Positions 8,986 through 18,972 of a DNA stretch of 64,000 bases are shown here, one piece after another. Position numbers and translations under genes: made by a program. This DNA comes from Saccharomonospora cyanea NA-134 (lineage in GTDB: Bacteria > Actinomycetota > Actinomycetes > Mycobacteriales > Pseudonocardiaceae): NCBI RefSeq assembly GCF_000244975.1, contig NZ_CM001440.1, positions 2,154,325-2,218,324 on the forward strand, in the 5' to 3' direction. Numbering within the stretch: position 1 is the first letter of the stretch; each line of letters begins with the position of its first letter. The notes beneath the pieces were generated by a model. It made no database searches. It was not told where the DNA came from and worked only from the letters and a program-made list of their open reading frames with translations.

Positions 8986-10373
8986 TTGCGCAACAACCTT
9001 CCCGCCCGCTCCCGCAGCACCGTGACGGCGGTGGTAGCGGCCTTCTCGGCCTTGATGCCGTTCTTGTCGGTGGTACCCCCGGCCCACGCTCCAGCCTGGA
9101 CCGCAACACCCTTCTTCCGCTTGACCGTGGTTTCCACAGCGAGCGGCTGGACGACGAACGTGCCGTCATCCCAGCGGAGCAGTCCGATACACGCGGTCGA
9201 CGCGGCGACTCCGTCAGGGGTGAGCGGCCCAGCGACCGGGAGACGGTCGGTCTCCACGGACAACCGATGCCCGGCGACAGTGAACGTCAGCACGTCGTCG
9301 TCTTCGTCAGCGGTGTAGCCCTCCAGGAAGACCGGCACGGCGATGTGGGCAGGGTGTCGGTTCAGCGGAGCGGTCGCCGAGGTGGTCGCGGTGGGCAACA
9401 CCACGCGTGCGGTGGTGAACGGCTCGGCGGGTTCCCCGGGGCGGGCGTGCTCATCGCTCCAGAGCAGATCGCCTTCGGAGGTGAGTGGCATGCCGTCGAC
9501 GTCCATCGACCGGCCCTCACTGACGGCGGTCAGAAGTGACAGGTGCGGGCGCAGCAGCTGCCAGATGCCGGCGCTGACGACGGAGTCGGGTTTCGGCGCC
9601 GACACACTGGCACGCACGAGCCGGGGTGTGCCGCCGTCCTCGGGTTCGAAGACGGCGTGCACCTGTGCCTGCGCGGCTGTGGCGTGCTCGTGCATGTCCA
9701 CACCCAGTGGCAGGAGTCGTCCGGTGACCGTTTCGATCGCGGGCACGTCGGCCGCGCCGGGCAGTGTCAACACCATTGCGCGAGACCACAGATCACCCCA
9801 GCGGCGAACCGGGACGCGGTCGAGCATTGTGTCGGGACAGGAAGCGGCGAGTTCCGCGGCGAAGCCGTCGAGCAGCACAGCGAGACGGCGTAGCTCCGGA
9901 TCGGGCAACATCGCGGAGACGACCTGAGCCGATCCGGACACCAGGTCATGATCGATGCCCCGCCACCCGGTGCGAGCCACATCGGACAGCCAGGACCGTG
10001 CCGCCCCAAGGAGGTTCGGCATCTGCCGCTGCCCGGGCTCGCTCGCGATCTCCTCGCCACGCGGACGGCCTGTGGCCTCGTCGATCCGTGCCACCAACGC
10101 GTCGTGGACCGAGCCGAGCAGTGCGGTGCGGGCGGCGGCGATCACGACGAGGTGATCCTCGCTCGCAGCGCCCACCGCCACCTTCTCCACGGCTTCGGCG
10201 ACCGGGCCGGCGAGCGGTGTGCCTGCGACACCGTCCGCCAACTCGGTCAGTGCCGCGACCTGGTCGGGCTGCGGACGCAGCAGCCCGTCGACGAGTGTCC
10301 GATCACAGGCATCGACCACCGCCAACGCCTCGCCGAGTCCGGCGATATCCCCGGCGAGCAGGTCGGCCCGCAT
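8982..10373 (-). CDS. Conserved companion protein of the SWIM/MoxR/VWA operon
   Basis: A 463-residue protein with no catalytic motif I can name. It has an alpha-helical N-terminal half (around ADLLAGDIAGLGEALAVVDA), a conserved-looking centre VPVRRWGDLWSRAMVLTL, and a beta-rich C-terminal half ending in a Lys/Arg tail. Proteins like this follow SWIM genes in such loci; in E. coli-type YehQ the SWIM finger and a long partner region are one polypeptide, so this could be the detached remainder (inference). Its ATG shares bases with the SWIM gene's TGA stop (TGATG) and its own TGA overlaps the VWA start, so it is tightly coupled. Function unknown. Confidence 0.8.
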   Translation of the reverse strand: MRADLLAGDIAGLGEALAVVDACDRTLVDGLLRPQPDQVAALTELADGVAGTPLAGPVAEAVEKVAVGAASEDHLVVIAAARTALLGSVHDALVARIDEATGRPRGEEIASEPGQRQMPNLLGAARSWLSDVARTGWRGIDHDLVSGSAQVVSAMLPDPELRRLAVLLDGFAAELAASCPDTMLDRVPVRRWGDLWSRAMVLTLPGAADVPAIETVTGRLLPLGVDMHEHATAAQAQVHAVFEPEDGGTPRLVRASVSAPKPDSVVSAGIWQLLRPHLSLLTAVSEGRSMDVDGMPLTSEGDLLWSDEHARPGEPAEPFTTARVVLPTATTSATAPLNRHPAHIAVPVFLEGYTADEDDDVLTFTVAGHRLSVETDRLPVAGPLTPDGVAASTACIGLLRWDDGTFVVQPLAVETTVKRKKGVAVQAGAWAGGTTDKNGIKAEKAATTAVTVLRERAGRLLRK

Positions 10374-10873
10374 CACACCACCGCCCTGGTCGGCGGGAAC
10401 CACTGCATCTCAGGCAATGGCGCGGTGGTCGGAGTGAGCTCCAGGTAGGCGAGGTGACGTAGAAACCTGCTGAAAACGGTCGCGGCGGCGCTGCTGTCTG
10501 CCGGTGTGGGCTGGGTGTTACTCATCTCCAGGGCGATCAGCTGTCCGGTCACCTCGTCAGCGACGTCGACCCGCAGATAACGGGCAACCCGCTCGCCGCC
10601 GTACTGCAGCACCGCCTCGTTGAGCAGGGCCGGAATGTGGTTGCAGAACGTACCCCGCGCACCACCACAGGGCCGATTGTTGTTGGTACTGCAGGAAAAG
10701 GCGTAACTGCTCGCCTCCACTGAGGAGACGTAGACCCGCCCGAGATCCGATCCGCTCGACACCACACCCTGCACACGCCCGTCGGTCAACTCGACGAACG
10801 GGACCTTGGCCAGCTTGCGTGGGCGAGCGGGCAGTAACACCCGCGCCGTGCTGGATCTCTCCCAAACGGACAA
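10373..10873 (-). CDS. SWIM zinc-finger protein, first gene of the operon
   Basis: A 166-residue protein with a SWIM-like finger. The ligands are Cys61, Cys69, Cys77 and His79 in FSCSTNNNRPCGGARGTFCNH. The canonical SWIM pattern is CxC-xn-CxH; here the first two cysteines are seven residues apart instead of one, an atypical spacing. SWIM fingers bind DNA or proteins. The TTG start at 10873 follows GGGAGA at a sensible distance, so a non-ATG start is accepted. It leads a minus-strand operon SWIM, companion, VWA, MoxR, DUF5682 spanning 10873 to 3740, with overlaps or an 18-base gap at each junction. Confidence 0.85.
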   Translation of the reverse strand: MSVWERSSTARVLLPARPRKLAKVPFVELTDGRVQGVVSSGSDLGRVYVSSVEASSYAFSCSTNNNRPCGGARGTFCNHIPALLNEAVLQYGGERVARYLRVDVADEVTGQLIALEMSNTQPTPADSSAAATVFSRFLRHLAYLELTPTTAPLPEMQWFPPTRAVV

Positions 10874-11296
10874 CGCACTATCTCCCTTGGCTCACACCGC
10901 TCACCGTGCTCCCCGGCGAGGCTCCACAGGAGACTATCGGCCACCACCGACAATTCTGCTGCCGAGAGCGGGGAGGCTCGGGGCGCGGCCGCTGCGCGCT
11001 GTTCCCTCGGGTGTACCAGTGATGACAGGGGACCGGCAGACCGGCAGACCGGCAGATCAACGCCGTGGTCGCTGCCGGAGTGTGGTGTGGTCGCGAGAGG
11101 GCGGGTGGGTCAGCCTCTGCCGATGTGTTACAAGGACGGCGTCGGCGCCGGGGCGACAGCGACCAGTGGTGCAGGCACAGCTGTCGACTCACGCTGGAAC
11201 CCCGCGACCGCGTCGAAGTACCAGCGTGAGCCCGTGCCGATGCGGCAGGTGCTCGCCGAGGGACCTGGACAGCGGTGTACTCGTGTCCTCGCCCGC
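10874..11296. other. Gap between Wadjet and SWIM operon; likely promoter region
   Basis: 423 bases separate the end of jetD from the SWIM gene, both on the minus strand. It should contain the SWIM-operon promoter unless transcription runs through from jetD. The only structure I see is a short tandem repeat at 11031-11054. Open frames across it are not convincing. Confidence 0.5.
11031..11054. repeat. Three tandem copies of an 8-base unit
   Basis: GACCGGCA is repeated three times head to tail without error. It lies 158 bases upstream of the SWIM gene start, where an activator or repressor could bind. Whether it is regulatory or simple slippage is not known. Confidence 0.8.
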
Positions 11297-12529
11297 TCAC
11301 CCCTGGCCGTCCACGACCTGCAGCAGCCGGGTCACGGCGTGGGCGAGGGGGATGGCTTCCTGCTCGATCCGGCGGAACGGGGTGGGGCCCGCGGTCGCGA
11401 TGGTGTCGTACGCGGTTCTTTCGGCTTCGGTCAGGTGTGGCAAGAGCTCCGGTGACGGCTTGATAGGACGACCGTTCTTGTCGTGGTCAACGCCGTACTC
11501 GGCGTAGTGATGCAGGTCGGTGGCGTCCATGAGGATGGAGGTGACCGGCTTCGCCGGAGCCCCGTCCGGTGCGGGTGCGGCCAGAGTGCCGCGAAACCGG
11601 TCGAGGATCGCGTACCCGTCCGCATCGATGTCGCCCCAGTAGACGATGTGCTCCGCGGCACGGATCCAGGGCACTCCTCCCAGGAGGGCGGCTGCGGCTT
11701 TCCCACCGCCCTCGACCACGATCGTGTCCCTGACCGGCGGGAACCAGAGGCGGGAGTCTCGGTTCTCCACGACGAGGACGACGCGCGGCCGGTAGGCGAT
11801 GTCGTGCACGTCACCGGTTGTCCAGGCGTCGTGCCTGCGGCGGCCCGATGCAGCGTGGTCAGGGTCGACATAGGTCAGGTGCGTGACGGTCAGCCGGGGC
11901 CGGACCTCTTCCCGGACGTCACGTCCAGCGACATCGCGCAGCAGTGCGCCGTGGGAGTCCAGCCATTTGGTGTGCATACCTGGGATCGGGAGTTGCCGCA
12001 GGGTCCAGGTGCCGGCATCGGGGTGTTGCCGTAACCAGGTCACGGCGCCCAGCAGCACCTCCACGTCGATGGCCCGAAGACGGTAGGCAGCCCGGAGCGT
12101 GGCCGGGGTGAGAGTCGCGCCGGCGGCTCGCAGCGCCGACGCGAGCTCACGGGCACGGCGGATGTCCACTGTGGGTGGTTCAGCACCGGTGCGGGTGTCG
12201 GCGAGGAGCGTGACGGCACCGTCCAGATCCGCCTTGAGCGTCGCGGGGAAACCACCGGCGACTCCACGGATGGTCACCGCTTTGCGAACGATTTCGACAC
12301 CGGCGGGAAGCCGGCTCGCGAACTCACGCCAACGCCTGTGCCACTCGTGCCATGCGGCGTGCCCGAGCTGCTCGACGGCCTTGCCCGTCGACACGCCGGG
12401 GCGAAGCGGAACGGAGAAGATGACCCGGTCGCCGACGCCGAAGCCCGCGCACACGGCTTCCGCCCACTTCTGGCCGAGCTTGCGGCGGACCGCCGTCAGG
12501 GCGTCCTCCGGGTTGACGAGTGCGCTCAT
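11297..12529 (-). CDS. jetD: Wadjet protein JetD, Toprim-like nuclease
   Basis: A 410-residue DUF3322/DUF2220 protein, the nuclease subunit of Wadjet. The N-terminal region (about 1-180) is the DUF3322 part. PIPGMHTKWLDSH (181-193) precedes the Toprim-like domain, with the acidic motifs VENRDS (Glu255) and WGDIDADG (Asp300, Asp302). In characterised type I systems this subunit cleaves small circular DNA after JetABC extrudes it. All expected acidic residues appear intact. It is the last gene of jetABCD; its ATG overlaps the jetC stop (ATGA). A 423-base gap follows before the next operon. Confidence 0.95.
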   Translation of the reverse strand: MSALVNPEDALTAVRRKLGQKWAEAVCAGFGVGDRVIFSVPLRPGVSTGKAVEQLGHAAWHEWHRRWREFASRLPAGVEIVRKAVTIRGVAGGFPATLKADLDGAVTLLADTRTGAEPPTVDIRRARELASALRAAGATLTPATLRAAYRLRAIDVEVLLGAVTWLRQHPDAGTWTLRQLPIPGMHTKWLDSHGALLRDVAGRDVREEVRPRLTVTHLTYVDPDHAASGRRRHDAWTTGDVHDIAYRPRVVLVVENRDSRLWFPPVRDTIVVEGGGKAAAALLGGVPWIRAAEHIVYWGDIDADGYAILDRFRGTLAAPAPDGAPAKPVTSILMDATDLHHYAEYGVDHDKNGRPIKPSPELLPHLTEAERTAYDTIATAGPTPFRRIEQEAIPLAHAVTRLLQVVDGQG

Positions 12530-15500
12530 TCGTCACCAACCCCGACCAGAGGCTTCGCCCACGATCGGCCCTCGGAGTTCTTGAGAATCAGGTACTCCGC
12601 GTCCACGTGTGGCTCGATCGCGCTGTGCTTGTCGTTGGGAGCGCCGATGATCAGCTGGAAACCGAGTCCGCGCCACGCGCCGATGGCCCGGCCGGTGAGG
12701 CGCGCGTCCGCCTTGATCAGCGCTTCGTCGAGGAAGATGGGGGCGTAGCGGGGACGCTCGGCGCCCGCGTCACCCAGCTGGTACCGCAACGCGGCACCGA
12801 CGATGAACGCCACCAGTTCCTGCGACTCGCCCCCGGACTTCTCGCCGATGTGGTCGTACACGGCGACGTGCCTGCCGTCGAGGTCCCGTTTCTCGGCGCT
12901 GATTCGGACGTGGTTGCGGACGTCGACGAGGTCGGCGAAGTCGGGGGCGGTGCGGCGGATCCGGTCGATCACCTTGGCCATCCGGTGATAGGCGCGTTCC
13001 CGGTCGGCGTCCGTTTCCGCCCGGTCGATGAAGGCGCGAACGTCGCGCAGCTCCTTGCGGAACCGGGCGCGCACCGTGGAATGGCTCTCCTGCGGGTCGA
13101 TGCGCAGTCGGTGGTTGTCGTCGGCGAACGGCAGTTCGGCGAGGATGCGGTTGACCGGGTCGATCCGGTCACGGATCTCCCGAACCGCGGCGGCCAGCTC
13201 GCTGTCCAGGCCGGTGAGGTCGTTGCCGGACAGTTTGAGCAGACTGTCCCTCCACTCGGCCTCCAGCTCGTGCAGACCGCTGGTCTCCAGGTCGGTGAGT
13301 ACGCGGTCGAAGTCGCGGTACGAGGCGTCCGGGTCGGTACCGAGGTTCGGGTTCGGCCAGCGTTCGAGGAACGTCGAGAACGTGTCCTCCAACGCCTTCC
13401 TCGACCGGCCGATCGTCTCCGTCGCCGAGCGTCGGTCGGCGACGAGTCTGTCGGTGGCCAGTTTCACCGCCGCGTCGAACTCCGCGAGCTCCGTCGCCGG
13501 GGTGGCGCTGTCCGGGACGCTGTCGAACAACGCCTCCAGGTACTCCTGGTGTTCCGGAAGGACGACCGTGCCTGTCTCCGCGGCCGCGTCGAGCGCCGAC
13601 TGGGCGCGGTCCACCTCGTCGACGGTCGCCTCCCAGCTCTCGCCGAGCACCTCCACGGTCTTCTTCTGTTGACCTGCGCGCTCGGTGAGGTCCCTGACCC
13701 GCTCCTTGAGCTCATCCACCTGTCGCTGCAGCTGGTCGATCTTCGGATTGCCTGCGCGGACCTCGTCGACGACACGGTTCCACCGGTCCCGTTCCGCCTG
13801 GACCGACTCGACGTCCACCTGGTCCCACGACAACTCGGTCAGGGTCCGGTAGGCCGCACGCCTGGCCTCGAACGAGTTGAGCTCGTCCTCCGCCCGCGAC
13901 ACCCAAGCGACGGCCTCGTCGAGGCGGTGGCGCGCGAGGCCGATCCGATGGTCCAGGTCGGCGAGCAGCCTGCTGTTGGTGAAGCCGAGCACGTTGGCGC
14001 GGCCGTGGCCGCCGTGCGCGCCCCGACTGCCTTGCGACATCTGCCCGTCGATCGTGAGCGCCTTGGGGTACTGCGCGAGCAGCCGGGGTGTCTCGACACA
14101 GACGAAGTCGAACCGGCGGGCGAGCTCGCTCTTGAGCCAGGCGGTGAACGGCGACGGCCGGTAGTCGAGCCTGCCGGGGAGCGTCTTCGCGTTGAGTCCG
14201 ACCTCGTCGCGCAACCCCGTGCGCACGCCCTCGAACTGCACTCGTCGAGCTGTCCTGACCTTGTTGATGGCCTCTCGGAACGCGTTCAACCGTCCGATGT
14301 CGATGAGCATCCGCGTGGCGAACCCGCCGAGTGCCAGGTTGAACGCCTCGCGCCACGGCTCGAACTCGGTGCTGACCTCGATCAGCTCGCCGACGAACGG
14401 CAGGTCGTCCGGCGTCAGGCCGGCGGCCTCGGCCCACGCCGCGCGAGCCGCGTGCAGCTCGGTCGGGATGTTCCCCCTCCGCGACTTGACCGCCTTGTGC
14501 TCGGCGCGCAACTCGGCCAGTTCGGCTTCGGTTTGCTTCTTCTCCGCCATCGCCTCGGCGAACCGGGTCTGGGCGGTTCGCCTGGCTTCCGTGTCGGCCA
14601 GGGACCGATGGGCCGTCTCGACCAGTGCGGCGAAGTCCTCGCCGGTCGACACCGTAGTGCCGAGGGTGTCGAGTGCCCGGTCCAGCTGCTTCCGTGCTCG
14701 TTCGACGTCGAGCAACCGTTGCTCGACGCCACGCAACTCCCGGAGCGCGGTGTCCAGGCGGTCACCACCGGAGGCGCGAAGCGTGTCGGCCGCCCCTTCG
14801 CACTGCGCTTCGGTCGCTTCGACGAGGGCGTTGGTCTCCCTCAATTCCTCCTTGGCCCGGCGGTGCCGTCGGGCCAGGTCCCTCTCGGCCGCGCGGAGGA
14901 GATCGAGCCGACGTTCATGACGCCACAACGCGGCAGGGGACGACGCCTCGCTGAACGAGCCGACCGCGTCGATCAGTCGCAGCTGTTCCTCCGCTTCGTC
15001 GATGGCGCGGCGATGCTCGCGGATCGGAGTCAACGCCTTCACCTGCTGGCGAGCGACGATCATCCGCTTCCGGATTTCGGACAGCTCGTCGAACTGCTGG
15101 ACCACCGCGTCCGCAGTGGCCAAAGTGGACGGTTCTTCGAGGACCATCGTCTTGTACAGGGCGTCGACGGTGGTGATCTGCTGGCCGGCCTGGATCCGAC
15201 CGAGCAGCGCGACCGCCTTGTGTCCGTCGCCCGCGGCGCCGATGCCGAGCGTGGTGTGGAGCCGTGCGGTGAAGTCCCGGTCGGTTTCGAAGCAGGTCAA
15301 TCCGGTCGCCTCGACCTCGGTGCGGGCGAGCCGCTTGCCCGCCGGGCCTTCCAACGCCCGCAGTGAGTAGTGGTGGTCGCAGGTGGCGCGCACCGCCACG
15401 ACGTCGTCGAGGGTGCGGGCAGACGACGGAACGTACCAGGCGCGGAGCGCCGTGAACTCGGCACCGGTGTGATCGACCCAGGTCATCGCGATGGCCGACC

Positions 15501-15870
15501 AGGTATCGCGGCCGTCTCCGCGCAGCACCCGCACCTTCGTCTCACCGTCAGCTCGGGACTCGTCGAGCTTGCCGCGCGCATAGGAGAGGATGTTGCGCTG
15601 ATCCTTGCCCCGGGGTCTGCCGACCACCCCGCCGTTGGACGCCCCGTTGAAAGGAGTCGTATGCGGCATGAGCAACGCGATGTAGGAGTCCATCAGCGTC
15701 GACTTACCTGAGCCCGAACCGCCACTGAGCAGGGTCGCGCCAGGCGCGAAACGCACGGTGTGATACCCGTCGTAGCCGCCCCAGTTCACCAGTTGCAGGT
15801 CCCGTGCCACCCACTGCTGGCCCCGCGATGCCGCCGGGATCAACCCGAACAGCGTGTCGATCATGCTCAC
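12526..15870 (-). CDS. jetC: Wadjet protein JetC, SMC-like ATPase
   Basis: About 1,114 residues, an SbcC/MukB/SMC-like ATPase. The N-terminus has Walker A GSGSGKST (51-58) after [19 protein letters not shown] long coiled-coil centre, rich in Glu/Arg/Leu, runs from about 250 to 930 and is broken by a hinge-like region ([19 protein letters not shown]). The C-terminus has the ABC signature [10 protein letters not shown] (near 1012) and Walker [14 protein letters not shown] (near 1045). It is the loop-extruding motor that inspects circular DNA. A GTG start at 15870 is chosen because it overlaps the jetB stop (GTGA) and has CGAGG seven bases upstream; ATG at 15864 is the alternative. Confidence 0.95.
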   Translation of the reverse strand: MSMIDTLFGLIPAASRGQQWVARDLQLVNWGGYDGYHTVRFAPGATLLSGGSGSGKSTLMDSYIALLMPHTTPFNGASNGGVVGRPRGKDQRNILSYARGKLDESRADGETKVRVLRGDGRDTWSAIAMTWVDHTGAEFTALRAWYVPSSARTLDDVVAVRATCDHHYSLRALEGPAGKRLARTEVEATGLTCFETDRDFTARLHTTLGIGAAGDGHKAVALLGRIQAGQQITTVDALYKTMVLEEPSTLATADAVVQQFDELSEIRKRMIVARQQVKALTPIREHRRAIDEAEEQLRLIDAVGSFSEASSPAALWRHERRLDLLRAAERDLARRHRRAKEELRETNALVEATEAQCEGAADTLRASGGDRLDTALRELRGVEQRLLDVERARKQLDRALDTLGTTVSTGEDFAALVETAHRSLADTEARRTAQTRFAEAMAEKKQTEAELAELRAEHKAVKSRRGNIPTELHAARAAWAEAAGLTPDDLPFVGELIEVSTEFEPWREAFNLALGGFATRMLIDIGRLNAFREAINKVRTARRVQFEGVRTGLRDEVGLNAKTLPGRLDYRPSPFTAWLKSELARRFDFVCVETPRLLAQYPKALTIDGQMSQGSRGAHGGHGRANVLGFTNSRLLADLDHRIGLARHRLDEAVAWVSRAEDELNSFEARRAAYRTLTELSWDQVDVESVQAERDRWNRVVDEVRAGNPKIDQLQRQVDELKERVRDLTERAGQQKKTVEVLGESWEATVDEVDRAQSALDAAAETGTVVLPEHQEYLEALFDSVPDSATPATELAEFDAAVKLATDRLVADRRSATETIGRSRKALEDTFSTFLERWPNPNLGTDPDASYRDFDRVLTDLETSGLHELEAEWRDSLLKLSGNDLTGLDSELAAAVREIRDRIDPVNRILAELPFADDNHRLRIDPQESHSTVRARFRKELRDVRAFIDRAETDADRERAYHRMAKVIDRIRRTAPDFADLVDVRNHVRISAEKRDLDGRHVAVYDHIGEKSGGESQELVAFIVGAALRYQLGDAGAERPRYAPIFLDEALIKADARLTGRAIGAWRGLGFQLIIGAPNDKHSAIEPHVDAEYLILKNSEGRSWAKPLVGVGDE

Positions 15871-16535
15871 GCCGTGGCCTCGTTTCGTTCGCGCAACCAC
15901 TGTTCCAACTCGGCGAGCTTCGCGGTACTCAGCACGACCTCCACCAGCGGGGTGATCCGATACCGGCCCGCGGACTCCTCGACGAGCAGGCCTTCGGTGA
16001 CCAGCCGCTGCACCGCACTGCGAACCTCCTGTTGGGTGCGGGCCAGGTTGTGGTCGTTGGGATCGAAGTAGGTCAGCACGGTCTGTTCCAGCTCCTCGAT
16101 GTCCACGCGTGCGGACGTCTCTCCCGTGCCGCGTTCCCGTTGGAAGACGGTCCGCAGGTGCACCAGCACCAACGTCTCGGCCCGGTTGTAGGGCTCGTCC
16201 CTGAGCAGGATCGGCACGTCCAGCTCCGTCGAACGCACCTGCTGCTTGTACGCGATGCCCCGGTCGTGATCGACCACAAGACGGACGAACAGGTCGTGCA
16301 TCCGTGACTCGATGATCTGCTGGTTCTCCAGCAACGTGCGCCACTGCGCCGGGTTCTTCTCGGCCAACAGGAACTTGCGACGCAACAACTGGACCAACAC
16401 CCGCCGCACGTCCGCGTCGAGCGTGCCCGCGTCCCCGGGGAACAACTCGGTCGGATCGTCCTCCATCGGAACCGGGTCGATGAACCCGGCGGTCGAGCCG
16501 GCCGACCAGCCGTCGCCGGGATCGAGCTCACTCAT
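15867..16535 (-). CDS. jetB: Wadjet protein JetB (DUF4194, KITE-like subunit)
   Basis: A 222-residue DUF4194 protein, the MukE/KITE-type partner that bridges JetA and JetC. Typical segments are [19 protein letters not shown] near the N-terminus and the winged-helix-like end [19 protein letters not shown] followed by [12 protein letters not shown]. Its ATG overlaps the jetA stop and its stop overlaps the jetC start, so stoichiometric coupled synthesis is expected. The length is usual for the family and I see no damage. Confidence 0.94.
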   Translation of the reverse strand: MSELDPGDGWSAGSTAGFIDPVPMEDDPTELFPGDAGTLDADVRRVLVQLLRRKFLLAEKNPAQWRTLLENQQIIESRMHDLFVRLVVDHDRGIAYKQQVRSTELDVPILLRDEPYNRAETLVLVHLRTVFQRERGTGETSARVDIEELEQTVLTYFDPNDHNLARTQQEVRSAVQRLVTEGLLVEESAGRYRITPLVEVVLSTAKLAELEQWLRERNEATA

Positions 16536-18031
16536 CGGTCACCGCTTTCGTCAGCGCTCGCCGGGTTCGCCGCCACCACACCACCGAGGGCGAACCGTCG
16601 CCTGGTCCCGTCGGGTCGGACCGTGTCGACCATGGCGACCTCGGCTGTCTCGGTCATCCCGGAGTCGTGTGCGATCTCCAGCAAACCGAGCAGGTCGACC
16701 GGCCGCTGGAGATCCTCGTCCGCCGCGCGGAAGGCCGCCGCGACATCCACGTTCTCCGCGTCGCCCGCGAACGTCACCAAGTGCGCCTGCAGTGCGGCGT
16801 ACCGGGGGCCACCCCATGCCCGGGTGTCCGCGGTCGTCACGTCCTCGGTCTCATCCCACTCACGCAACGGCGCGGGCGGCTGCGGCGGCCGTAGGTCACT
16901 CATCCGCTGCCGCAGGTGCCCGACGTCGGCCACCGGTAGACGACGGAGCGGCTCGACGGCCTCGCCGCGGCGTGAACCGGGGACCCACTCGTGGAGACCG
17001 GCCATCACGTTCCTCAGCAGCTCGTCGACCTGGCGGTCCCGCATCGGATCGTGGTTGCGTACCTGGGTGGTGATCACATGGGATGCCTGCCGCTGCGCGG
17101 TCAGCACCTCACTGACGCCCTGCTCGACCCGGCGCGAGATCTCGGTGAGCTCCCGCCGCTGCTGCTCCGGCAGCAGATCGGTGAACCTGTGCCGTAGCAC
17201 TGTTCGCAGCTGACTCCACAGGTTATGGATCTGCGCCGGATCACCGATCAGCCGCAACGCCCCCGCGAACGCACGGCCCTCCGGGGTCGCGTCCAGGATT
17301 CGCTTGCCGCGATCCAGGTACTCCCGGAGGACCTCACCGGTCGGCCGCACGTCGTGCCGCAGCTCGGCGACGACGTCGCGCTGGACGGCTTTGATCGACT
17401 CGGCCACGCGGGCGAAGTCCGCCGGCAGTTCCCGCGCCAGGTGCAGCACGTTCTCGGCCGCCTCAAGCAGCTGCTCGTCGGCGACCGTCTCGACTGTGCC
17501 GCCCCGTTCGAGCCGGGTGAGCTCCTTCTGACGTTGCTGGATCTCTTCGTGGAGACGCGCGATCCGGGCCATCACGTCCGGATCGGCGTCCTGCGCGAGC
17601 CGCTCGATCGCTTCCAGCAGTGTCCTGACCCGCGACTCCGACACCCTGGTTCGCACTCCGCCGACCCGGCCCGCGACCTCGAGCGCACCGACGCCGTACG
17701 CGGACAGGCGGTACACCTCGACGTCGTCGTCGGACACCTGCCGCACCAACCAGCCCGCCTGCACCCACTGCCTGCAGAGGTCCCGCGCGTTCCCAGCCGG
17801 CAACGGCTGGTTGTCCTCGTCCCCGTAGCCCGCGGCCCGCAACTGGTCGAGGGCGTCGTTGATCTCCGCGTGCGCGTCCGCCACCGCCACGCTCGGCCGC
17901 TCCGCGGTGAAGACCATCGCCAGCACCGTCACCACGAACGGCGCGTGCGTCTGGTGAAGCAGGGCGAGCATCGGGTTCTGGAACGCCCGGAGCGCACCCT
18001 GGTACGCGCCTTCTATGCCTCGTGTAGCCAT
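16532..18031 (-). CDS. jetA: Wadjet protein JetA (DUF3375, kleisin-like subunit)
   Basis: A 499-residue DUF3375 protein, the MukF/kleisin-like subunit of the Wadjet complex. The N-terminal winged-helix region contains [20 protein letters not shown], and the middle (about 140-330) is coiled coil ([20 protein letters not shown]). The ATG of [11 protein letters not shown] is preferred over an in-frame start 21 codons upstream, whose extra residues are Arg/Pro-rich and atypical. It is the first gene of the minus-strand jetABCD operon. A divergently oriented methyltransferase lies upstream with a palindrome between them. Confidence 0.94.
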   Translation of the reverse strand: MATRGIEGAYQGALRAFQNPMLALLHQTHAPFVVTVLAMVFTAERPSVAVADAHAEINDALDQLRAAGYGDEDNQPLPAGNARDLCRQWVQAGWLVRQVSDDDVEVYRLSAYGVGALEVAGRVGGVRTRVSESRVRTLLEAIERLAQDADPDVMARIARLHEEIQQRQKELTRLERGGTVETVADEQLLEAAENVLHLARELPADFARVAESIKAVQRDVVAELRHDVRPTGEVLREYLDRGKRILDATPEGRAFAGALRLIGDPAQIHNLWSQLRTVLRHRFTDLLPEQQRRELTEISRRVEQGVSEVLTAQRQASHVITTQVRNHDPMRDRQVDELLRNVMAGLHEWVPGSRRGEAVEPLRRLPVADVGHLRQRMSDLRPPQPPAPLREWDETEDVTTADTRAWGGPRYAALQAHLVTFAGDAENVDVAAAFRAADEDLQRPVDLLGLLEIAHDSGMTETAEVAMVDTVRPDGTRRRFALGGVVAANPASADESGDR

Positions 18032-18119
18032 CGCCGCGTAGCGTACGGCGTGAGTCCGACACGGTCGGTGACCGCGCCGCGTTGGCGGGATCACGGCTGG
18101 TCACACCTCCAGCAGATCT

Positions 18120-18133
18120 TCGGCAATTGCCGA
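18120..18133. promoter_or_regulatory. Palindrome between jetA and methyltransferase genes
   Basis: TCGGCAATTGCCGA is a perfect 14-base palindrome in the 167-base divergent intergenic region, 89 bases upstream of jetA. It is a possible operator for either gene. No cognate regulator is encoded next to it. Confidence 0.4.
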
Positions 18134-18198
18134 GCCCGCTCTTACTGGCGTCGAAATCGGGGTGGGCGGGGGCCGTTGCGGGCGTAGCGTTGGCGACC

Positions 18199-18972
18199 GT
18201 GACGAAATACCGGAATGCGGGAGACGATCCGGCGGACGGCTGGTTTCCCGAGAGCGTGGCCGCAGGGTACGACGCTCCGGGCGGCGCGAACGCGCCCGAG
18301 GTGGTGACTCCCGTGGTCGATGTCCTCGAGGATCTTGCTGATGGAGTCGTACTCGAGTTCGCTGTCGGGACTGGGCGCATCGCCGCGCCGTTGGCCGCTC
18401 GCGGGGTGCCGGTGAGTGGCATCGAGCTCAGCCGGGCGATGGCAGCGCGCATCGCGAGCAAGCCGGGCGGTGACGCGGTCGAGGTCACGATCGGCGACAT
18501 GACGACGACGCGGGTGGCCGGTCGGTTCTCGCTGGTCTACCTGGTGTTCAACACGATCAGTAACGTGACCACACAGGACGGGCAGGTCGACGTCTTCCGC
18601 AATGCGGCCGCGCACCTGCGGTCGGGCGGGCTGTTCCTCGTCGAGGTGAGTCTGCCGGACCTGCGTCGCCTGCCGCCCGGGCAGGACACGGTCCCGTTCG
18701 AGGTGGCGCCCGCCGCCGACAGTGGTGGCTATGTCGGGTTCGACCAGTACGACGTCGTGACGCAGCAGTTCACCTCGAACCACGTCACCGTGTCGCCGGA
18801 CGGGAAGGGGTCGTTCCGCCGCATTCCCTTCCGGTATGCCTGGCCGTCCGAGTTGGACCTCATGGCGCGCATAGCCGGGATGAGCCTGAAGCACCGCTGG
18901 GCCGACTGGGATCGTTCGGAGTTCACGGCTGACAGCACCAAGCACGTGTCGATCTGGGGGAAGAACCGGTGA
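18199..18972 (+). CDS. Class I SAM-dependent methyltransferase
   Basis: A 257-residue protein with a class I Rossmann methyltransferase fold. Motif I is LEFAVGTGRIAAPLA (from about residue 52), the motif II region is SGIELSRAM, and the post-I region is GDMTTTRVAGRFSLVYLVFNT, followed by LRSGGLFLVEV. The start is a GTG (VTKYRNAGDDP), the first plausible start before the conserved N-terminus; longer in-frame readings overlap the jetA upstream region and are less likely. Substrate is unknown. It is not obviously part of the Wadjet system, being divergent from it. Confidence 0.88.
   Translation: MTKYRNAGDDPADGWFPESVAAGYDAPGGANAPEVVTPVVDVLEDLADGVVLEFAVGTGRIAAPLAARGVPVSGIELSRAMAARIASKPGGDAVEVTIGDMTTTRVAGRFSLVYLVFNTISNVTTQDGQVDVFRNAAAHLRSGGLFLVEVSLPDLRRLPPGQDTVPFEVAPAADSGGYVGFDQYDVVTQQFTSNHVTVSPDGKGSFRRIPFRYAWPSELDLMARIAGMSLKHRWADWDRSEFTADSTKHVSIWGKNR

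Noticed and set aside
12520-15366. A 948-residue plus-strand open frame
   Set aside because: It lies antisense to jetC, where the coding strand's GC-rich third positions create long open frames on the other strand. Its translation is Arg/Gly/Val-rich with no domain.
15871-16344. In-frame N-terminal extension of JetC
   Set aside because: It overlaps the jetB coding sequence in another frame and its composition is unlike SMC proteins; the GTG at 15870 with GTGA overlap is better.
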